DNA of 64,000 nucleotides from positions 1 through 64,000 of the forward strand of contig NZ_JAKNRW010000021.1 in assembly GCF_023072615.1 (NCBI RefSeq). Direction: 5' to 3'. Under the pieces are notes generated by a model. That model did no database searches, had not been told where the DNA came from, and worked only from the letters and a program-made list of their open reading frames with translations. Numbering within the stretch: the first letter of the stretch is position 1; every line of letters starts with the position of its first letter. Positions 14,744 to 23,865 of this stretch are shown one piece after another. A program made the position numbers and the translations under genes. This stretch comes from Pseudomonas violetae. GTDB lineage: Bacteria > Pseudomonadota > Gammaproteobacteria > Pseudomonadales > Pseudomonadaceae.

Positions 14744-17247
14744 TGGCACGCCTGCCGCTATTGCGCCTGTTCAGCCTTGCCCTGCGTCAACTGCTGCGCG
14801 ATGCCCGCGCCGGTGAGCTGCGGGTGTTGTTCTTCGCTTTGCTGGTCGCCGTGGCGGCGAGTACTGCCATTGGTTACTTCGGCGCTCGCCTGAACGGCGC
14901 CATGATGCTGCGGGCCACCGAGTTCCTCGGCGCCGACCTGCTGCTCGAAGGGAGCTCGCCGGCACGACCGGAACAGATCAGAAGCGGAGTCGAGCTGGGC
15001 CTGGAGCACGCCCAGGTTGTAGAATTCTCCAGCGTGATCGCCACCGACAACGGTATTCAGCTGTCGAGTATCAAGGCTGTCGATGACATCTACCCGCTAC
15101 GCGGCGAACTGAAAAGCGCGCCAGCACCCTTCGCCCAGGAGGAGCCGGGGGGTGGCCCGAAACCAGGGCAAGCCTGGGTTGAAGCGAGGCTGCTGACGGC
15201 CCTGGACTTGAGGATGGGCGACAGCATCGACGTCGGCATGAAGACGCTCAAGCTCGCCCGGGTACTGACCTATGAACCCGATCGGGCCGGCAACTTCTAC
15301 AGCCTGACACCAAGGGTCATGATCAACCTCAGCGACCTTGCAGCGACTGGCGTGGTCCAACCCGGCAGCCGGGTCAGCTATCGGGAACTGTGGCGCGGCA
15401 ACGCCGAGTCCCTGGAAAACTATCGGCAACTGATCAAGCCCGGCCTGGCGCCGAATCAGCGGCTGCAGGACGCCCGCGATGGCAATCGGCAAATCGGTGG
15501 TGCACTGGGCAAGGCCGAGCGCTACCTGAACATGGCCAGCCTGGTCGCGGTGCTGTTGTCGGGAGTGGCGGTGGCCTTGTCGGCGACGCGCTTCGCCACT
15601 CGCCGCTTCGATGCCAGTGCACTGTTGCGCTGCCTGGGCCTGTCCCGCCGGGAAACCCTGCTCTTGTTCAGCTTGCAGCTGACGGTGTTGGGCTTGCTGG
15701 CCAGTCTCAGCGGCGCGGTGATTGGCTGGCTCGCACAGCTTGGGTTATTTGCGTTACTCCATGATCTGCTGCCCACCGATGTCCCGCCCGGCGGTCTGTT
15801 TCCGGCCATCGCCGGGATCGGCACCGGGCTGGTGGCATTGGCCGGATTTGCCTTGCCACCCCTGGCTGCGTTGGGTCGGGTGCCACCGCTGCGTGTGTTG
15901 CGTCGAGACATGCTACCCATACCGTCCAGCACCTGGATGGTTTACGGCGCGGCGTTGGGGGCGCTGGGATTGATCATGTGGCGCCTGAGCCTGGACCTGG
16001 TGCTGACCTTCGCCCTGCTCGGCGGCGGCGTCATTGCCGCGCTGGTCCTGGGGGGCTTGCTGTTGCTGCTGCTCAAAAGCCTGCGGCGCATGCTGGCACG
16101 CGCTTCCCTGCCCTGGCGCCTCGGGCTGGGCCAGTTGCTGCGCCATCCCCTGGCGGCTGCGGGGCAGTCCCTGGCGTTCGGCCTGATCCTGCTGTCCATG
16201 GCTTTGATCGCCCTGCTGCGTGGCGAATTACTCGATACCTGGCAGAACCAGTTGCCGAAAAATGCGCCCAACTATTTTGCGCTGAACATTTTGCCGGCGG
16301 ACAAGCAGGCATTCACCGACCGCCTGATCGAACTCTCGGCACAGGCCGCGCCTTTGTATCCCGTGGTGCCCGGTAGACTGATCAGCATCAATGGCGAACC
16401 GGTGCAGCAAATCGTCAGCAAGGATTCAGCCGGAGATCGAGCCATCCAGCGCGACCTGAGCCTGACCTGGGCTGCCGATCTGCCGGCGGGTAACAAGCTC
16501 ACTGCTGGTAACTGGTGGACCGACCAGGCGCCCGACGAAATTCCCGGGGTGTCGGTGGAAGGAAAAGTCGCCGAGAGCCTGAAGCTCAAGCTGGGCGATC
16601 GCATGGTATTCACCGTCGGCGGAGTCAATCGCGAGGCGAAAGTCACCAGCCTGCGTGACATCAACTGGGACAACTTCCAGCCCAACTTCTTCATGATCTT
16701 CCAGCCCGGCACCTTGAAGGACCTGCCGGCCACCTACCTGACCAGCTTCTACCTGGCGGCAGGGCATGACCAGCAGATCGTCGACCTGTCCAGAAGCTTT
16801 CCGGCGGTGACCATCCTGCAAGTGGAGGCCTTGCTGGAACAGCTGCGCAGCATCCTCGCCCAGGTCACCCTGGCGGTGGAGTACGTCCTGCTGTTCGTCC
16901 TGGCGGCAGGCATGGCGGTGCTGTTTTCGGGGTTACAAGCGACGCTCGATGAGCGCATTCGCCAGGGTGCACTGCTACGCGCACTCGGCGCGCAGAGGCA
17001 GTTACTGGTCAAGGCCCGGAGGATCGAGTTCGGCCTGCTGGGCGCCGTGAGTGGTCTGCTTGCGGCACTGGGCTCGGAACTGGTCAGCCTGGTGCTGTAC
17101 CGCTACGCATTCGACCTGCCCTGGCAACCGCATCCATGGCTGCTGGTATTGCCATTAATCGGCGCCGTGCTGATTGGTGGCGCTGGTGTTTTCGGAACCC
17201 GTCGGGCCCTGAACTCCAGCCCCCTGACCGTGTTGCGCGAGGGTTGA
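14743..17247 (+). CDS. ABC transporter permease, YbbP family (FtsX-like)
   Basis: This 834-residue protein has an N-terminal membrane helix (LLFFALLVAVAASTAIGYFG zone), a periplasmic MacB-like domain (about 60-250), then FtsX helices at about 260-345, further paired helices in the middle (about 390-480), a second periplasmic part (about 500-690) and final helices (FVLAAGMAVLFSGLQATLDE, LLVLPLIGAVLIGGAGVFG). The duplicated FtsX architecture is that of YbbP. It forms a complex with the ATPase upstream, with which it is translationally coupled. Cargo is unknown; its pairing with tesA suggests envelope lipid or lipoprotein work. Confidence 0.92.
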   Translation: MARLPLLRLFSLALRQLLRDARAGELRVLFFALLVAVAASTAIGYFGARLNGAMMLRATEFLGADLLLEGSSPARPEQIRSGVELGLEHAQVVEFSSVIATDNGIQLSSIKAVDDIYPLRGELKSAPAPFAQEEPGGGPKPGQAWVEARLLTALDLRMGDSIDVGMKTLKLARVLTYEPDRAGNFYSLTPRVMINLSDLAATGVVQPGSRVSYRELWRGNAESLENYRQLIKPGLAPNQRLQDARDGNRQIGGALGKAERYLNMASLVAVLLSGVAVALSATRFATRRFDASALLRCLGLSRRETLLLFSLQLTVLGLLASLSGAVIGWLAQLGLFALLHDLLPTDVPPGGLFPAIAGIGTGLVALAGFALPPLAALGRVPPLRVLRRDMLPIPSSTWMVYGAALGALGLIMWRLSLDLVLTFALLGGGVIAALVLGGLLLLLLKSLRRMLARASLPWRLGLGQLLRHPLAAAGQSLAFGLILLSMALIALLRGELLDTWQNQLPKNAPNYFALNILPADKQAFTDRLIELSAQAAPLYPVVPGRLISINGEPVQQIVSKDSAGDRAIQRDLSLTWAADLPAGNKLTAGNWWTDQAPDEIPGVSVEGKVAESLKLKLGDRMVFTVGGVNREAKVTSLRDINWDNFQPNFFMIFQPGTLKDLPATYLTSFYLAAGHDQQIVDLSRSFPAVTILQVEALLEQLRSILAQVTLAVEYVLLFVLAAGMAVLFSGLQATLDERIRQGALLRALGAQRQLLVKARRIEFGLLGAVSGLLAALGSELVSLVLYRYAFDLPWQPHPWLLVLPLIGAVLIGGAGVFGTRRALNSSPLTVLREG

Positions 17248-17269
17248 GTGAGGCGCTTGAGCGATCGCC

Positions 17270-17764
17270 CTACCCTGGGCGATCGTTTGGCGACTGCCCG
17301 TAAGAGATGGAGTTGATCCACCACAACACTTCTCCCCCCGGAGTCTGCACCACCGACTCGTCACCCACTTCCTTCTTCAGTAGCGCGCGGGCCATGGGTG
17401 AATCGATCGAGATGTAATCGTTTCGCCCATAGATTTCGTCGTAGCCCACCACGCGGAATCTCTTCACGTCCCCAGCCTCGTTTTCAATCTCGACCCAGGC
17501 GCCGAAATACACCCTCCCTTCCTGCTCTGGCGAGTACTCGACCACCCGCACATCCTCCAGCCGCTTGCGCAGATAGCGGACCCTGCGATCAATTTCGCGC
17601 AGCAGCTTCTTGTTGTACTGGTAATCGGCATTCTCGCTGCGGTCGCCTAGCGAGGCAGCCCAGGTAACCTTGCGGGTCGTGTCCGGACGCTTCTCTCGCC
17701 ATAGGTAATCGAGTTCCTGTTTCAGGGCGTCATGACCTTCCTTTGTGATGATGTTCGTACTCAA
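17270..17764 (-). CDS. greB: GreB, transcript cleavage factor, with TTG start
   Basis: This 164-residue Gre factor rescues backtracked RNA polymerase. The N-terminal coiled coil runs through GHDALKQELDYLWREKRPDTTRKVTWAASLGDRSENADYQYNKKLLREIDRRVRYLRKRLE, with the acidic tip DRSENADY. The C-terminal domain contains DYISIDSPMARALLKKEVGDE. I start it at a TTG (17764) because AGGAGG sits eight bases before it and the product then begins STNIITKEGHDAL, the usual GreB start. An upstream ATG at 17830 would add 22 atypical residues. Confidence 0.95.
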   Translation of the reverse strand: MSTNIITKEGHDALKQELDYLWREKRPDTTRKVTWAASLGDRSENADYQYNKKLLREIDRRVRYLRKRLEDVRVVEYSPEQEGRVYFGAWVEIENEAGDVKRFRVVGYDEIYGRNDYISIDSPMARALLKKEVGDESVVQTPGGEVLWWINSISYGQSPNDRPG

Positions 17765-18043
17765 GTCGAGTACCTCCTGGGGCGAGTTACGAATGGGCGG
17801 CACTGAAAAAAATATTTCGCGGCGGTGCAAACAAGCGAGAAATGAAACGCTTACAGCTCAGATAGATAGTCACGAAAACTCAACTGATTCTATTTGTCGC
17901 TTTCGAATATCGATAGTTTTATGACGCTATTCCAAGCAAATTCAATATAACTTGCTAACATCTTGTTACAACGGCCAATAAATTGGCACCTCGTAACCAC
18001 GCAGATCCCCATTCATCAACGAGAGATTTAGTGGGAGTACGGC

Positions 18044-18709
18044 ATGATCGTGCAGCAGTTGATTCAGAAAAGCCAAACGAAGATTCGAAAAAATGGGTTA
18101 TCCAGCGCAATTCATCAGTTGCTGTTGAAGACGGTCAACGTCTTCATGCTGTTCAAGATTCTGCGCGGGGTAACGCTACAGAAAGTCGACGAGACATTTC
18201 TCGACTACCCCTCACACCTCAAGCCGATGTTCCTCAGTGAACAGATGATGCGTCACTACGCCCGCGATCCAGTGAATGAGATGCCCGAAAGCTTCATCGA
18301 AGAATCCTTGGCCAAGGGCGACCAGTGCTTCGGCATCTTCGATGGCGCGGTATTGGCCTCTTATGGTTGGTACTCACGGCAACCGACGCATATCGATCCG
18401 CCAGAACTGTTCCTGCACTTCAGCCCATCTTTCGTGTACATGTACAAGGGCTTCACCCATCACGACTATCGCGGTCAACGCCTGCACGCAATAGGCATGA
18501 ACCTGGCGCTCAAGCATTACCTGGAGAAGGGTTATCAAGGCCTGGTCTCTTATGTCGAGTCGAGCAACTTCGATTCGTTGAAGTCCATTTACCGCCTGGG
18601 CTATTTGAACGTCGGCTCGATCTACCTGATCCGCCTGTTCGGCCGCTATCAGAGCTTTACCAGCAAAGGCTGTGAACCCTTCGACCTGGCCCTGAAAAGG
18701 CTTGTCTGA
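18044..18709 (+). CDS. GNAT-like acetyltransferase of unknown substrate
   Basis: This 221-residue protein resembles the acetyltransferase fold in its second half: ASYGWYSRQ, LHFSPSFVYMYKGFTHHDYRGQRLHAIGMNLALKHYLEKGYQGLVSYVESSNFDSLKSIYRLGYLNVGSIYLIRLFGRY. HDYRGQRLHAIGM replaces the R/QxxGxG/A acetyl-CoA loop and NFDSLKSIYRLGY is the typical last helix. The N-terminal helix (HQLLLKTVNVFMLFKILRG) may touch the membrane. GGGAG precedes the ATG. The upstream 200 bases are AT-rich with no gene. Confidence 0.65.
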   Translation: MIVQQLIQKSQTKIRKNGLSSAIHQLLLKTVNVFMLFKILRGVTLQKVDETFLDYPSHLKPMFLSEQMMRHYARDPVNEMPESFIEESLAKGDQCFGIFDGAVLASYGWYSRQPTHIDPPELFLHFSPSFVYMYKGFTHHDYRGQRLHAIGMNLALKHYLEKGYQGLVSYVESSNFDSLKSIYRLGYLNVGSIYLIRLFGRYQSFTSKGCEPFDLALKRLV

Positions 18710-18780
18710 CCGGTTGATGGAAGATCCTGGAAGCCACCGCTAGACGCTGGCACGCGAGCCAACCGACAGAACGGCAACAT

Positions 18781-19089
18781 TCAGCGTCGTGTAATCAGCC
18801 CCTGGCGGGCCACGCGGATCAATTGGCTGATCATTTCGCCGGCCCGTTCAACATTTGGTGACTGAATCACCGCCAGGTCGAAGCTGTCGCTGGAGAAGCG
18901 CGCCAGCGACTCACCGTCTTCGACAAACTGGATGAGGAATGCAGCGGGACCACCGGTGCGGCGGGGCCAGCCATCGAGATAACGCAGGAGCGTCGGCTGA
19001 TGTTTGCCGCCAAGCAGGATTTTTGGATTGCGCTGGGTGAGGTGTGCCGTGATCGGCGCGGGGCGTACAACGGGGCTTAGTGCATTCAT
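18781..19089 (-). CDS. Small hypothetical protein
   Basis: This protein of about 102 residues starts MNALSPVVRPAPITAHLTQRN. The frame is open for 54 codons before this, but those residues look non-native. The tail FDLAVIQSPNVERAGEMISQLIRVARQGLITRR recalls the end of a methyltransferase Rossmann strand-helix unit, but no SAM motif is present. No membrane segment or cysteine cluster. Function unknown; coding status likely but not certain. Confidence 0.55.
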   Translation of the reverse strand: MNALSPVVRPAPITAHLTQRNPKILLGGKHQPTLLRYLDGWPRRTGGPAAFLIQFVEDGESLARFSSDSFDLAVIQSPNVERAGEMISQLIRVARQGLITRR

Positions 19090-19294
19090 CGTGTCGTGTC
19101 TCTGCCTCAAAGGTCTGCATGGCAGGTGAGAGGCAACACCGAACCAGCGCTTTAGCGGAATTTCGAAGCCTGTATCAAAGCTTCTATCGGTAACTGATCG
19201 AGTCACCTGGCGCCCCGCAAGTAGCTGTTTAAATCGGCGCATGAGCAGCATCCTAGAGAAGCCGACACGGCAGTGTCAAGAATCGCGAGCAACA

Positions 19295-19321
19295 AAAAGG
19301 CCCGCGCGATGCGGGCCTTTT
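19295..19321. terminator. Terminator downstream of DoxX gene
   Basis: AAAAGGCCCGC, loop GCGAT, GCGGGCCTTTT; on the minus strand it is followed by a TTG-TT tail, so it ends the DoxX transcript. Confidence 0.88.
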
Positions 19322-19337
19322 GCTTGAGCCAGAGCGG

Positions 19338-19772
19338 CTAGCCGGCGATGGCGCGATCCGCCGACAACTTGCCGGCGCCTTCGATCAACACCGCGATGTT
19401 GCCACCGAGCAGGGCCAGGGCAAATTCATAACCGTTGTTGGCCATGAACAGGCCATTGCTGATGTGCACGGTGAAGATGGCAACCAGCGACAGAAACGTC
19501 AGGCCCAATGCCGCCGGGCGCACCAACAGGCCGATGATCAGTGCCAGGCCACCGAAGAACTCGGTGCCTCCGGCCAGCGTCGCCATCACATAACCTGGAG
19601 TCAGACCCAGGCTTTCCATGTACTGCGCAGTGCCGGCCAATCCGTAACCGCCAAATGCGCCAAAGAGCTTCTGCGCGCCGTGAGCGGCGAAGATGATACC
19701 AACGAAGATCCGCAGCACAGTCAAGCCGTAACCGGCGCGAGTAAACAGTACCTTGTTGATCAGTGTGCTCAT
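19338..19772 (-). CDS. DoxX family membrane protein
   Basis: This 144-residue protein has four membrane helices: residues about 17-35 (LTVLRIFVGIIFAAHGAQKLFG), 58-80, 85-107 and 115-135. GAQKLFGAFGG and the TEFFGGLALIIGLLVRPAALGL block are DoxX/YphA hallmarks. The family is linked to redox or thiol stress at the inner membrane in some bacteria, but the role of this copy is unknown. Single-gene unit ending at the 19295-19321 hairpin. Confidence 0.92.
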   Translation of the reverse strand: MSTLINKVLFTRAGYGLTVLRIFVGIIFAAHGAQKLFGAFGGYGLAGTAQYMESLGLTPGYVMATLAGGTEFFGGLALIIGLLVRPAALGLTFLSLVAIFTVHISNGLFMANNGYEFALALLGGNIAVLIEGAGKLSADRAIAG

Positions 19773-19877
19773 GCTGTGTCATCCATTCTTGGTTTGAGTG
19801 TTGGTTAGCCGCCATATTAATCGTTTATTTTTATGTTAAAACCGTAAATAACCCATCATACCAATCAGTTTAGTCGA

Positions 19878-21299
19878 TCATTTGCGTATGGCAACTTTTT
19901 GCCCCTGAGGCTCCAATGACTCCCGCTCCCGATCGAACGCCAGGTAATACTTGTTCACGCTATTAACATAGCTGACCGGGCCCATTCCGACCTGCTCCAT
20001 GGCAATGCGCTCGACCTGGAAAAACCATTGATTGGGGTTCAGGCCGCGCCGTCGCGCCTCTGCACGCATGCCCTGGACCCGCTCCGGCCCGATGTTGTAC
20101 GCCGCCAGCACGAACGCCATGCGCTCACGTTCATTGAGCTTGGGGCCGGCAAAAAACTTGCGGCGAATCATCGCCAGGTACTTGGCTCCAGCCTGCACAT
20201 TGGCATCAAGCTCCCGAATGTTATTGACGCCGACCCGTTGCGCAGCCGAAGGGGTGATCTGCATCAGCCCGGTCGGGCCACCGCCGCTGCGGGCATTGGG
20301 CTGAAGCCCGGATTCCTTGAATGCCAACGCCGCCAGATTCAGCCAGTCCATGCCTTGGGCAGCCGCGTGTTTCTGCAACACCGGACGCAGCTTTTCAAGG
20401 CGCTGACGATTGGCCTTGGCCAAGGGATAGTGCACTTGATAGAGACGTCGGTAGATGCGCAGGAAGGCCACATCCTGGTCCGATGGTTTCTTGTAGGTGA
20501 GTAGAAAGCGGTTGATGCTGGCCCGTAACATTGAGGCGTCGCGCCGCACGAACCAGAACTCTTCTCCCGGCTCACTGATCAGTACCTGCCGGTCGAGGCG
20601 CAACTTGGGCAGAATCTTGCCCCAGCGCTCGGCAATCGGTTGTTCGACAATGGTCAGATGGAAGATGCCGCCCTGGACCATTTCCAGCACGTCCTCGACC
20701 GCGAGGCTGGGGTCGACCCACTCGACGTTCACCGGCGGCAATTTATGCAGCGCCAGTTTCTGGTTGATCTGGCTGACCGCATCCCCGGCGGCGCTGCCCG
20801 TGGGCAAGGCCAGGGTCTTGCCGGACAACTGCTCAAGACGGGTGTAACGCCGCTCGCCCTTGATCCCGACCAACACCAACGGAATATTGCTGGCAATCGG
20901 TTCACTGGTGCTGATGGCATGACCGGCCTGCAGGTCCAGCAACTCCCCTGGCGCCACCAGGTCACCCTCCCCGCGCTGCAATGCGCCGATCAGTTGATCC
21001 TTGCCTTTGGGGATTATCTTGAGGGTGATTTCCTGACCGTCCCGGGCATGACCGTTAAGGTATTGCTCAAAGGCACGCAGGCGATGGTATTCGACGCCGA
21101 TGGCCTGGCCCTGCACTTCCCCGGAGCTGTTGCGGCTTTGGTTGACCAGCACGCGCAACACCCGGCTGCTGCGGATGTCCGCCAGGTCACGGACCTTGGT
21201 AGCGGGTACGGCTTGCAGCGGACCGGCAAGACGCGCAACCGCCGGCATCGGCAGTAGTAACGACAAACACAGCAGTAATAATACCGAGGGACGTGTCAT
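19878..21299 (-). CDS. mltF: Membrane-bound lytic transglycosylase F (MltF-like)
   Basis: This 473-residue periplasmic protein has a signal peptide (PSVLLLLCLSLLLPMPAVA), an ABC-transporter substrate-binding-like regulatory domain (about 45-290: RVLRVLVNQSRNSS, ERRYTRLEQLSGKTLALPTGSAA) and a C-terminal SLT catalytic domain (about 310-460). The catalytic glutamate is in LAALAFKESGLQPNARS, followed by GPTGLMQITPSAA and AYNIGPERV. It cleaves peptidoglycan with 1,6-anhydro product formation. Pseudomonas has two MltF-type enzymes; from the tesA/greB neighbourhood this is probably the second (MltF2-like). Confidence 0.93.
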   Translation of the reverse strand: MTRPSVLLLLCLSLLLPMPAVARLAGPLQAVPATKVRDLADIRSSRVLRVLVNQSRNSSGEVQGQAIGVEYHRLRAFEQYLNGHARDGQEITLKIIPKGKDQLIGALQRGEGDLVAPGELLDLQAGHAISTSEPIASNIPLVLVGIKGERRYTRLEQLSGKTLALPTGSAAGDAVSQINQKLALHKLPPVNVEWVDPSLAVEDVLEMVQGGIFHLTIVEQPIAERWGKILPKLRLDRQVLISEPGEEFWFVRRDASMLRASINRFLLTYKKPSDQDVAFLRIYRRLYQVHYPLAKANRQRLEKLRPVLQKHAAAQGMDWLNLAALAFKESGLQPNARSGGGPTGLMQITPSAAQRVGVNNIRELDANVQAGAKYLAMIRRKFFAGPKLNERERMAFVLAAYNIGPERVQGMRAEARRRGLNPNQWFFQVERIAMEQVGMGPVSYVNSVNKYYLAFDRERESLEPQGQKVAIRK

Positions 21300-21522
21300 C
21301 CACTCTCCGGAAAGAACACTGGGCCGATTTCAAGGATTGAGCGAAATCGAACGTCAGAAACAGAGCTGGCAAAGCCCGAGTAACGGGCCTCACGCGGGTC
21401 AACTGACCAGAACGACCTGCCTCGCGGCATCAAAAGACAGCTATAACTGATTGTAGTTCTAGGCTTTTCTTATAAATCTGCAGCTCTGATATGCTTTCCG
21501 GCCTTTGGTCCGAGGTAGCACC

Positions 21523-22329
21523 ATGCAACTCATCGATATCGGCGTCAACCTGACCAACCCCAGTTTTGCCGACAAACACCAGGCGGTACTCGACCGCGCG
21601 TACGCCGCAGGCGTCTGCCAACTGGTGCTCACTGGCACCAGCGTCGAAGGCAGCGAACAGGCACTGGAACTGTGCCAGCAACTGGACGAAAGCACCCAGC
21701 GGCTGTTTGCCACTGCCGGCATCCATCCGCATTCCGCCAGCGACTGGAACGCCGACAGCGCTAAGCGCTTGCGCAGTCTGCTCAAGGAGCCCAACGTGGT
21801 GGCCGTGGGTGAATGCGGGCTGGATTTCAATCGTGACCTCTCGCCGCGCCCACAACAGGAGAAGGTGCTCGAGGAGCACCTGGCAATGGCGGTCGAACTG
21901 CAATTACCAGTGTTTCTGCACGAACGCGATGCCAGCCAGCGCCTGCTAGACATCCTGCGCGACTATCGGGATCAATTACCGGCCGCAGTGGTGCATTGTT
22001 TTACCGGCGAAAAAAAGTCCCTGTTCAGCTACCTCGACCTGGACTTGCACATCGGTATTACCGGATGGATCTGCGACGAACGCCGGGGCACGCATCTGCA
22101 TCCATTGGTGAAAGAGATCAAATGCGGACGATTGATGCTGGAGAGCGATGCGCCGTACCTGCTCCCGCGCAGCTTAAGGCCCAAGCCGAAGAATGGCCGC
22201 AATGAACCGGCGTATCTGACGCAGGTATTGCGTGAGGTGGCGTTGCATCGCGGGGAAAGCGAGGAAGACCTGGCGGCGCACAGCACCGCTTGCGCGCGGG
22301 CGTTTTACGGGCTGCCGACAGTCGACTGA
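21523..22329 (+). CDS. tatD: TatD, metal-dependent 3'-5' deoxyribonuclease
   Basis: This 268-residue amidohydrolase-fold nuclease starts MQLIDIGVNLTNPSFADKH, which is the E. coli TatD type (DIGVNLT) rather than the YcfH/YjjV type (DxHxH). Metal ligands are in GECGLDFNRDLSP, PVFLHERDA, VVHCFTG and LESDAPYLLPRSLRPKPK. It acts in DNA repair and turnover. The start codon is the ATG at 21523, with GAGGT upstream; a GTG-like frame opening at 21505 is not needed. A palindromic repeat follows the gene. Confidence 0.94.
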   Translation: MQLIDIGVNLTNPSFADKHQAVLDRAYAAGVCQLVLTGTSVEGSEQALELCQQLDESTQRLFATAGIHPHSASDWNADSAKRLRSLLKEPNVVAVGECGLDFNRDLSPRPQQEKVLEEHLAMAVELQLPVFLHERDASQRLLDILRDYRDQLPAAVVHCFTGEKKSLFSYLDLDLHIGITGWICDERRGTHLHPLVKEIKCGRLMLESDAPYLLPRSLRPKPKNGRNEPAYLTQVLREVALHRGESEEDLAAHSTACARAFYGLPTVD

Positions 22330-22345
22330 AGTATTCACTTCGTAA

Positions 22346-22436
22346 GAGCAAGCTCGCGATGCACTCAAGAACACCGCGTTTATCCAGCATAAACGCGTCA
22401 TCGTTGTCGACCATCGCGAGCAAGCTCGCTCCTACA
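22346..22436. repeat. REP-like intergenic palindrome pair with nested hairpin
   Basis: GAGCAAGCTCGCGATG and CATCGCGAGCAAGCTCGCTCC form the outer inverted arms. Between them CGCGTTTAT-CCAGC-ATAAACGCG (22375-22397) is a perfect 9-bp hairpin. This is the clearest copy of the window's dispersed repeat family. Confidence 0.8.
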
Positions 22437-22460
22437 GAAGATCAGAGGACCCACCTTTAC

Positions 22461-23690
22461 TCAGTGACTACTGCGCAGCATTTCCTTGGGTACATACTTG
22501 CCGACCTCGAACTTGCCAATAGCGGCGCGGTGCACCTCGTCCGGGCCATCGGCCAGGCGCAAGGTGCGTTGCATCGCATACATGTACGCCAGCGGGAAAT
22601 CGTTGGAAACCCCGGCGCCGCCATGGATCTGAATCGCGCGGTCGATCACACGCAAGGCCACATTGGGTGCGACCACCTTGATCTGCGCAATCTCGCTCTT
22701 GGCCACCTTGTTACCGACTGTGTCCATCATGTAGGCCGCTTTTAAGGTCAGCAGACGCGCCATGTCGATTTCCATCCGCGAGTCGGCGATCTTGTCTATG
22801 TTACCGCCCAGGCGCGCCAGCGGCTTGCCGAAGGCGGTACGGCTGACCGCACGTTTGCACATCAGTTCAAGCGCGCGCTCGGCCATGCCGATAGAGCGCA
22901 TGCAGTGGTGAATCCGGCCTGGGCCAAGGCGACCCTGGGCAATTTCAAAACCTCGACCTTCGCCCAGCAGGACGTTTTCAAACGGCACCCGGACATTTTC
23001 AAACAGCACCTCGGCGTGACCGTGCGGCGCATCGTCGTAACCAAACACCGGCAGCGGACGCAGGATCTTCACTCCAGGGGTATCCACCGGTACGAGGATC
23101 ATCGAGTGCTGGGCATGCCGCGGCGCATCGGGATTGCTAAGGCCCATGAAAATGAGAATTTTGCAGCGTGGATCACAGGCGCCGGAGGTCCACCATTTTT
23201 TGCCGTTGATCACCCACTCATCACCGTCACGCACGGCGCGGGCGGCCATGTTGGTAGCGTCGGAGGACGCCACGTCCGGCTCGGTCATGGCGAACGCCGA
23301 ACGAATTTCACCGCGTAACAGGGGCTCGAGCCAGCGCTGCTTCTGCTCTTCATTGGCGTAGCGCACCAGTACTTCCATGTTGCCGGTATCGGGAGCCGAG
23401 CAGTTGAAAGGCTCCGGCCCCAGCAGGGAGCGGCCCATGATTTCCGCCAGTGGCGCGTATTCCAGATTGGTCAGGCCGGCGCCGAGCTCGGACTCAGGCA
23501 GAAACAAATTCCACAGGCCCTCTGCCTTGGCCTTGAGTTTGAGTTCTTCCATTATCGCGGTCGGCTGCCAGCGATCGCCCTCGGCGACCTGGCGCTCGAA
23601 CACGGCTTCGGCGGGATAGACGTACGTGTCCATGAACGCGGTCACGCGCTCACGCAGTTCTTGCACCTTGGGCGAATAAGCGAAATCCAT
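22461..23690 (-). CDS. Acyl-CoA dehydrogenase (ACAD10/11-like)
   Basis: This 409-residue FAD enzyme starts MDFAYSPKVQELRERVTAFMDTYVYPAE. The FAD and substrate motifs are AFAMTEPDVASSDATNM and INGKKWWTSGA. The C-terminal helical domain has RTAFGKPLARLGG and QIHGGAGVSNDFPLAYMYAMQRTLRLADGPDEVHR, ending in the usual arginine-histidine segment. It is unlike LiuA and closer to the long/medium-chain ACAD10/11 group. It stands alone, divergent from a LysR gene that may regulate it. Confidence 0.9.
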   Translation of the reverse strand: MDFAYSPKVQELRERVTAFMDTYVYPAEAVFERQVAEGDRWQPTAIMEELKLKAKAEGLWNLFLPESELGAGLTNLEYAPLAEIMGRSLLGPEPFNCSAPDTGNMEVLVRYANEEQKQRWLEPLLRGEIRSAFAMTEPDVASSDATNMAARAVRDGDEWVINGKKWWTSGACDPRCKILIFMGLSNPDAPRHAQHSMILVPVDTPGVKILRPLPVFGYDDAPHGHAEVLFENVRVPFENVLLGEGRGFEIAQGRLGPGRIHHCMRSIGMAERALELMCKRAVSRTAFGKPLARLGGNIDKIADSRMEIDMARLLTLKAAYMMDTVGNKVAKSEIAQIKVVAPNVALRVIDRAIQIHGGAGVSNDFPLAYMYAMQRTLRLADGPDEVHRAAIGKFEVGKYVPKEMLRSSH

Positions 23691-23865
23691 GGGCAGCTCT
23701 ACCTTTTGACGGGGGTTTCGATAAGTTGTTCAGGTCATGAATTTGATGCTAGAACAGTGACGAAAATTTACCTAGCCTATTCTCGGCGTGTATTAACATT
23801 CATCACCGATATATGATCCACTGATCGCCAAGGCCACCGAGCCCACACAATAAGAGTGCAGCGCC

